From Dipteronia dyeriana (Eukaryota; Streptophyta; Magnoliopsida; Sapindales; Sapindaceae): 64,000 nt of DNA. The DNA lies in NCBI GenBank assembly GCA_032871835.1, contig CM065298.1, positions 13,955,096 through 14,019,095 on the forward strand, read 5' to 3'. Below, in pieces: positions 58,285 through 64,000 of this stretch (position 1 is its first letter; each line of letters opens with the position of its first letter). The notes beneath the pieces were generated by a model, which made no database searches, was not told the DNA's origin, and saw nothing but the letters and a program-made list of their open reading frames with translations. A program made the position numbers and the translations under genes.

Positions 58285-58746
58285 ATGTGATGATAATTGA
58301 TGAGTAATGAATGAATGTTTGTTTCATTTAATGGGTTGTTGCATCATGCATCATCATCAGTTGTTGTTCTACTGTTTGTTCTGGTTTCTGGTCTTGTAAA
58401 TCCAGATTGATGTTTGAGTTGCCAAGCCCCGACCTCAAACTTTCAGGAAAAATGATTGAATTGAGTTGGTGAAGGTGAAATGGATTGGATGGATATATTC
58501 ATACCTCTTGTTGTATTCATGGAGAGATATGTAATGTATATACATTTGTGAATGACACTACATTTGTCATGGAGAGTTATCATATGCAGTGCATGGACAT
58601 TACTTTTGCAGTTGTCTTTGACTGAATGACACTATTGTCCTGATTTCACATTATTGACTTCAACAATCACTTCACACAACATCAAGAACCTAGGTCTCAT
58701 TTGCAGAAATCTCAAGAACCCACAAATCAAAATCTCTACTTTATCA
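58285..58746. other. Spacer between the LEA_2 remnant and the PDI-like gene
   Basis: Holds the 3' UTR of the first and presumably the promoter of the second. No TATA box was assigned with confidence. Confidence 0.5.
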
Positions 58747-58785
58747 ATGTTTCCCACAAAACCCACTTCAAGAGTCATTCTTTTC

Positions 58786-58812
58786 ACTCTCTCTCTCTCT
58801 CTCTCTCTCTCC
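58786..58812 (+). repeat. (CT)n in the signal peptide
   Basis: About 13 CT units encode the Leu-Ser run of the signal peptide. The frame before the repeat (from the ATG at 58747) and the frame after it differ by one base, which a change of one CT unit or one deleted base would explain. Confidence 0.85.
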
Positions 58813-60111
58813 TTACTTTACTCTCTTTCTTCACCACCACCACCATAGTCACTGCCTCTGATCTCGACAATGAAATAGACATAGATTTTGAAAAATTACT
58901 TGCACTAGACGAACAAGAAGACCAAGAACAACTAGGGTCTCAAGGAGATGGCAGTGCAAAATCAGAGGCAGAGGTGTTGTCAAAGGTACATAGAATTGTT
59001 TTGGAGTTGAATAGTGATAATGTGAAGAGGGTCATTGATGGGGCAGAGATTGTGTTGGTTCTTGGATATGCGCCTTGGTGTTCTAGAAGTGCTGAGCTCA
59101 TGCCTAAATTTGCAGAGTCTGCAACTTTGTTGAAGGAGTTGAAGAGTCCTCTTTTGATGGCCAAACTTGATGCTGATAGACATACAAAAGCTGCTTTTAT
59201 GCTTGATATCATTGGCTTCCCTACTCTGCTTCTTTTTGTCAATGGAAGCTCTCAGCCTTACAGTGGTGGATTTTCTAGGTAAGTGCTTGGTTTCGATTAC
59301 TTATTTAGTGGAAATCGATTACATGATATTAAATTATGCTTAATTGTCGATTGCAATGCTACGTTAGGATTATTTTAAGCAAAATCTTACATAATGGATC
59401 AAATCGTTTATTATCATGTCATTTTCTTATTAATTTGATGCTCCAAACTTAAGCAAACTACATATGCTTTCTCTAATGCAGTCATGTTGAGTATGGTCAA
59501 ATTAAATCAGATGACTCTCTCTTAGTTTGTCGATTTTATATTTGTGATTATTATTATATTTTTAAAATTAGAAGTGAAGTGTATGGTATTGTCTTGAAAT
59601 GTTTGTTAACTTGTTTAATGGGGTTGATTTACAATCAGGGAAGAGATAGTGATTTGGGCAAGGAAAAAGACTGGTGTGCCTGTTATAAGAATAAGCTCTG
59701 TGAATGAGGCAGAAGGGTTTCTCAAGAAGTATCATACCTTGGTCCTTGGCGCGTTTGATAAATTTGAGGTACATGACTTTGGTTTATATTCTACATTTGC
59801 TTATAACATTACCAAATTCTAAAAACCTCATTTTGGAGTGTGATTTAAAATTTTGGGCAAGTTCCTTGCCATCGTTGTATATTTCTTTTGTCAACAATAT
59901 GGCTTTTAATCATAAGGAACTGTCTTGTGCCTGGTATAGTTGTATCAATTCTTTGTAATGTTTACTATTAATGCTCTATGTTGGCATGGATTTTCATCTG
60001 TCATGCTAAATTGCTAATATGTTTCTTTTAAATTCTCTACCCTTGGTCTTCCATTGGGCATGAAAACATATAACAACTGAAGATTTTGGGTTTACATCAA
60101 ACAATCTCCGA

Positions 60112-60503
60112 TTGTAGTTTAATATTCTGACTGGCTTTCTAGTGGGCTGGCTGCTAGTAATCCAATAGTTCATATATGGTTGGTCTTGTAATTAGCATGT
60201 CTAATGATTAAACATATCTCATTATTAGGTTGTGTCTAGATATTCTGTTTTTATGTGAATGTGGATGGCTAAAAGCTGAAAATTATAATGGAATTTGAGA
60301 ACTGAAAGGTGGAAAATTAAAACAAAAAACTAAAATTATAGTAACAAGGGACTAGAAGGTAATTTAAGACCTGTATAAAATAAAATAATATAAATTTAGT
60401 TAGTTAAGGCAGTGCCTAGCTTGTCAATAATTATCACCTTAGTTAGCTAAATTATTAATGCTGCTTCTGAATCTAGGGACTGGGGTGGTTATGATAGACA
60501 TGC
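60112..60503 (+). repeat. 390-bp direct repeat, first copy
   Basis: From TTGTAGTTTAATATTCTGAC to GATAGACATGCAG, within the second intron of the PDI-like gene. It matches 63606-64000 with scattered substitutions. It has no coding content and could be an element or part of a local duplication. Confidence 0.9.
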
Positions 60504-61558
60504 AGTAGCTTGATGACATCAGGATGAGAAAACTATTGGCTTATGGGTACTCTTCTAAATGTATTATAGTCAAACGTGGCACTTTTTTTAGTGATGCGGA
60601 TTCACGGTTAAAATAGTTTTATTGGGGAAATTGTGTGAACCAAGAACCAACAGCTTTTGTAATTGTACCTAGAGTTGCTCAGTCTAATCAAACATTTTTC
60701 AAAAGCTTTCATATTCTTAAATTTTTACAACACTTGAAGTTTGTGTTTGTATGTTTACAATATGTCTAACAGTCCTAGTGTTTGCTAGAGTATACCAATT
60801 AGGATGTCTTCAAGTAGTAGAGTGATAATAAGCTTGTCTTAAATTGAATTTCATACCATGCTTACCTTTAAAATGATAATGATACACAAGCATTATCTCA
60901 TTTCTTTGACAATGTTATGCAAAGGACTTGTGCAGGCAGGCTTCATCTCTCAGCTTTGCCTTCTATGTTATGATGTTTCTTGTATTCCCTATATGATTTT
61001 GTACTCTATATGTCGTTGATATTATTCCTTGTCAAGATTGTTCTAATTAAGACTTGAGCGGCATTTTGTCCCAGTTTTGCTGATGCAATTAGCCAATTAG
61101 TGGTGTTTATTTACATCATATGAATTTTTCACGGTGCCATCAGCATATTAATTCTTCAGCAGTGCTTGTTGATTGTATACCATCTTTTCATTATTGTGTA
61201 AAGTTGTGTTGTATCTGAATTATATTTTCAATTGCTCTTAGAGATGGGTGTTCTGACTATGAAATCTGAATTTGTTCTATTTTATGAATTAGATTCCGAT
61301 ATAAGGCTATATTAGTAGAGATCTATATAGAAAATGAAAACTTACAATTCATTTAATTCCTGGGATTATTCTTGTTTCCTGATTATGTTAGCCAGAATTT
61401 ACTGACTAATGATTATTAATTTTGTTTGGTTTTGTAGAAGGGAAATTTGAAATGGGCAAAATTTTGCAATTTTTGCCTTTTTGGATTACAACAAACTAAT
61501 TACCAAACTGACTGATATAAACTCTGTCAGAGTATACTCCAGTCCTATCAAACTTCAG

Positions 61559-62716
61559 GTTGCTAATACTTAAAATTGTAGTTTCCTTTTACCTTCTTCA
61601 AATTTTTTTTAATATGCTTTCCTCTTTTTCACTATGTTCCTGTTCCCTGATATAAGATTATGGAGTAAAGGAGGGTAAATATTGTAGGCTGTTGAATGAG
61701 ATGTGTAATAGTTGAAGGTCATCTTTAAAAATTATGTACGGATTAACTTTTTAAGTTATGTTTACAGAGTCATATTCTATATATATATATGAATTGTAGT
61801 GTTAACTACATCACTTGTCAAGAATGTCTTGGTGCTCATTACTATTTTTCTGTTAATTTTAGCACCAATGATGTTATGATAAGAAATAAAAGAACTAATT
61901 GACTATACAATTAGAAATCAAATTACTGTAAATTTAACTATGTGGATTTATAATAGTTTTATCCAATATTTTATGCCTGGTAATTGATAAATTAGAATGC
62001 CATGGTGGGTGGTTGTATTGCAAGTTTAATACCTAGCAAAAACACATCTCAAATTCATAATTTAAAATATTGTAAGGACCTTGGGAATTGTCCTCTTTGT
62101 GAACAAGACAAAGAAACTTTTTGATGTAGCACATTGTCGTTGTTATGAGTAGTGTTAATTGACGTTTGGCTTAAGAAGATGTCGTTGGCCCATTTATTTT
62201 CCGTTTTGGTATTTTGTTGTTAGAAGCCATTTGGCAGCAAGGGATTTGTTGGTGCCATTAGACTACTTTTCCTTTATCGTTTTCATTATTGTCATTTTTG
62301 GATTTTTAGCTTGTTTTGCTCATTTCAGAAACTCGGTTTTTATACTCTTTTGAGAGAATCTATCCATTAATGAAGTTTCCTACTGAGCTCATACAGAGCC
62401 AGTAGAATTTCTTCTATACTTAGTAGACTATTTACGTCACTTTTTCCATGCATTTCTTAATCTTCCTTCTGATATGAAACATTGCAACCGAATGAATTTT
62501 ATTGATATGATGCCAAAGTTACTTTTGGTTCATGTCCGTAACACTGTATTGCTTACAACAACAACAACTTTAACACAATTGCAAATTTCATATCTAGAAT
62601 AGAGAATATGTTCACCGAATCTTTATATCAATCACAATTTTACTAGCGAAATCTTGCTTGTCAAAACTTGATTATATGAGGTAAAGCTTATAATGAATTT
62701 TTTCATTATTGCCCAG
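61559..62716 (+). other. Intron of the PDI-like gene
   Basis: T-rich intron DNA with no recognisable element or coding block. The frame at 62159-62353 is not supported by any motif. Confidence 0.5.
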
Positions 62717-63605
62717 GTTATTGTCTTTGCGAAGGATGATGAGTTCAAGAGTCTTCTTGAGCCTCTTCAAAAAGTTGCAAGAAAGTTCAGAGGAAAGGTA
62801 CTTTATACATTTTTGAAGCTGCTAAAGCAATAGTCATCTTCTGCTGGTATGAATGTTCTAATATTGTCTTCTTAGCACAGATGATGTTTATATACATAGA
62901 CATTACAGATGAAAACGTTGCAAAAACTTTATTTGGACTTGAAGACTCAGAGAACACTGCAGTTAGTTCTCAATATTCGCTGTTGGCTGTCATATGAATA
63001 TCCTTAAATGAAGCCATACATTGATGCATTCCCATCTGCCTCATTGGTGACTGCCTTTGATAACAAAATCAGCTCAAAGTTGTTGTTAGAGTCGGATCTG
63101 ACGTCAAGCAACATAGAAGTAACATTTTTCTCCTCTGTTTAATAATCTCTACTATTGTGAAATATTCTAGTTGTGACTAATGTTGTCTGAAATGATCTGC
63201 TCGAGGATTTTTGCATGGTATTCTGTCACCTTACTTCAAATCACAGCCAATACCAGATAATGTGAGTGTAACATTATCTGGTATTGGATTGTAAAATATG
63301 CGATCCAAGATTGAAGTAAATTTCTCTTTTCTTCTTTAAAAATATAGACATGAATTTTAGTTGCATGTTGATGGAAGATAGGCTTTGGATATGGTGCATT
63401 GTTGAATTAATTTCAGTTGTCTCAGTTTCTTTTTATAGAGGAAAATGAGCTTAGTCACCGGTTCATCTATTGTCTTCCTACATTGGCATTTGCAGGGTTG
63501 GAAAATAGAATTTAAATACTTAGTTGCATCATAATAACTGTCCTACAACAATATGATTAATTTGTAGACATTTGCATTCATACCTCATGTGATCATTTAT
63601 CCAAT

Positions 63606-64000
63606 TGTAGTTTAATATTCTGACTGGCTTTCTATTGGGTTGGCTGCTAGTAATACAGTAGTTCTATATACATGGTTGGTCTTGTAATTAGTATGTCTAA
63701 TGATTAAACATATCTCGTTATTAGGTTGTGGCTAGATATTCTATTTTTATGTAAATATGGATGAGTAAAAGCTGAACATTATAATGAAATTTGAAAACAT
63801 AAAGGTGGAAAATCAAAACGAAAAATTAAAATTATAGTAACAGGTGATTAGAAGGTAATTTTTAAGACCTGTATAAAATAAAATAATATAAATTCAGTTA
63901 ATTAAGGCAGGGCCTAACTTGTCAATAATTTTATCACCTTAGCTAGCTAAATTATTACTACTGCTTCTGTTCTAAGGACTAGGGTGGTGATGATAGACAT
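63606..64000 (+). repeat. 390-bp direct repeat, second copy, cut by window end
   Basis: Second copy of 60112-60503. It lies downstream of the last exon seen and still matches at the final base of the window, so its full extent is unknown. Confidence 0.9.

Larger units (their letters stand above)
58747..63265 (+). pseudogene. PDI-like protein (PDIL1-5/1-6 type), incomplete and frame-broken
   Basis: Exons: 58747-59278 (signal peptide, acidic stretch, thioredoxin fold), 59639-59768, 61438-61558, 62717-62797, 62881-62961, 63047-63118 and about 63200-63261; any later exons lie beyond the window. The active site reads YAPWCSRS, the single-cysteine CxRS form of this PDI subgroup and not CGHC, so disulfide exchange is doubtful; an ER role is inferred from the family. 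Later blocks match the family: [83 protein letters not shown]. Defects: the signal peptide is out of frame across the CT microsatellite at 58786-58812; the exon expected between 59768 and 61438 (about 55 residues) was not found; one-base losses near 61478 and 63205; and the exon at 63047 is preceded by TTG instead of an AG acceptor. Confidence 0.82.

Overview
This is nuclear DNA from a eudicot plant. It is AT-rich, has GT-AG introns in the recognisable genes, and carries plant-type families: an F-box/LRR protein, a class III peroxidase, a LEA_2 protein and a PDI-like protein. Most of the window is transposable elements. Nothing prokaryotic or organellar was seen. The species cannot be named from the sequence alone.

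Left part (1-13.7 kb). The right half of a hAT transposon opens the window (1-1288), followed by a duplicated segment and two tRNA-derived SINEs. From about 3.46 to 12.43 kb lies a large Mutator-like element (MULE). It has a MURA-type transposase on the plus strand (DNA-binding, catalytic, SWIM and two zinc-knuckle regions). A convergent minus-strand gene has a DUF1985 region, a coiled coil, a proline-rich stretch and an Ulp1-type cysteine protease domain with His, Asp, Gln and Cys all recognisable. Degenerate TTCTCGATC arrays lie upstream of each gene, and a 20-bp minisatellite lies between their 3' ends. Both genes carry several stops.

Middle part (13.7-28 kb). A 6.5-kb L1-type LINE on the minus strand (ORF1, endonuclease, reverse transcriptase, RNase H, T-tail at 13688) is followed by a dead class III peroxidase, a copia fragment, and the only gene in the window that reads intact: a three-exon F-box/LRR gene at 25411-27746 on the minus strand.

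Right-middle part (28-54.5 kb). This is nested repeats. There are TRIM-like small LTR elements, a 2.6-kb direct duplication (29.43-32.06 and 36.33-39.52 kb), and in its second copy a 596-bp hAT MITE with a clean 8-bp target duplication and an empty site in the first copy. Both copies carry a 0.9-kb non-autonomous hAT element. A complete non-autonomous LTR element (40101-43522, TSD AATAT) carries an antisense open frame. Then come truncated gypsy and copia elements, a GAGCATCTCC MITE, a 1.56-kb element with Mutator-like inverted ends, and a PIF/Harbinger MITE with TTA target duplication.

Right end (55-64 kb). A short inverted relative of the big MULE (55.03-56.13 kb) is followed by two host genes on the plus strand, a LEA_2 (NDR1/HIN1-like) gene and a PDI-like gene related to plant PDIL1-5/1-6. 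Exon order and splice sites are largely preserved, but each has several one-base indels and at least one missing exon, and the PDI-like gene runs off the window. They are either decaying copies or victims of uncorrected single-base assembly errors.
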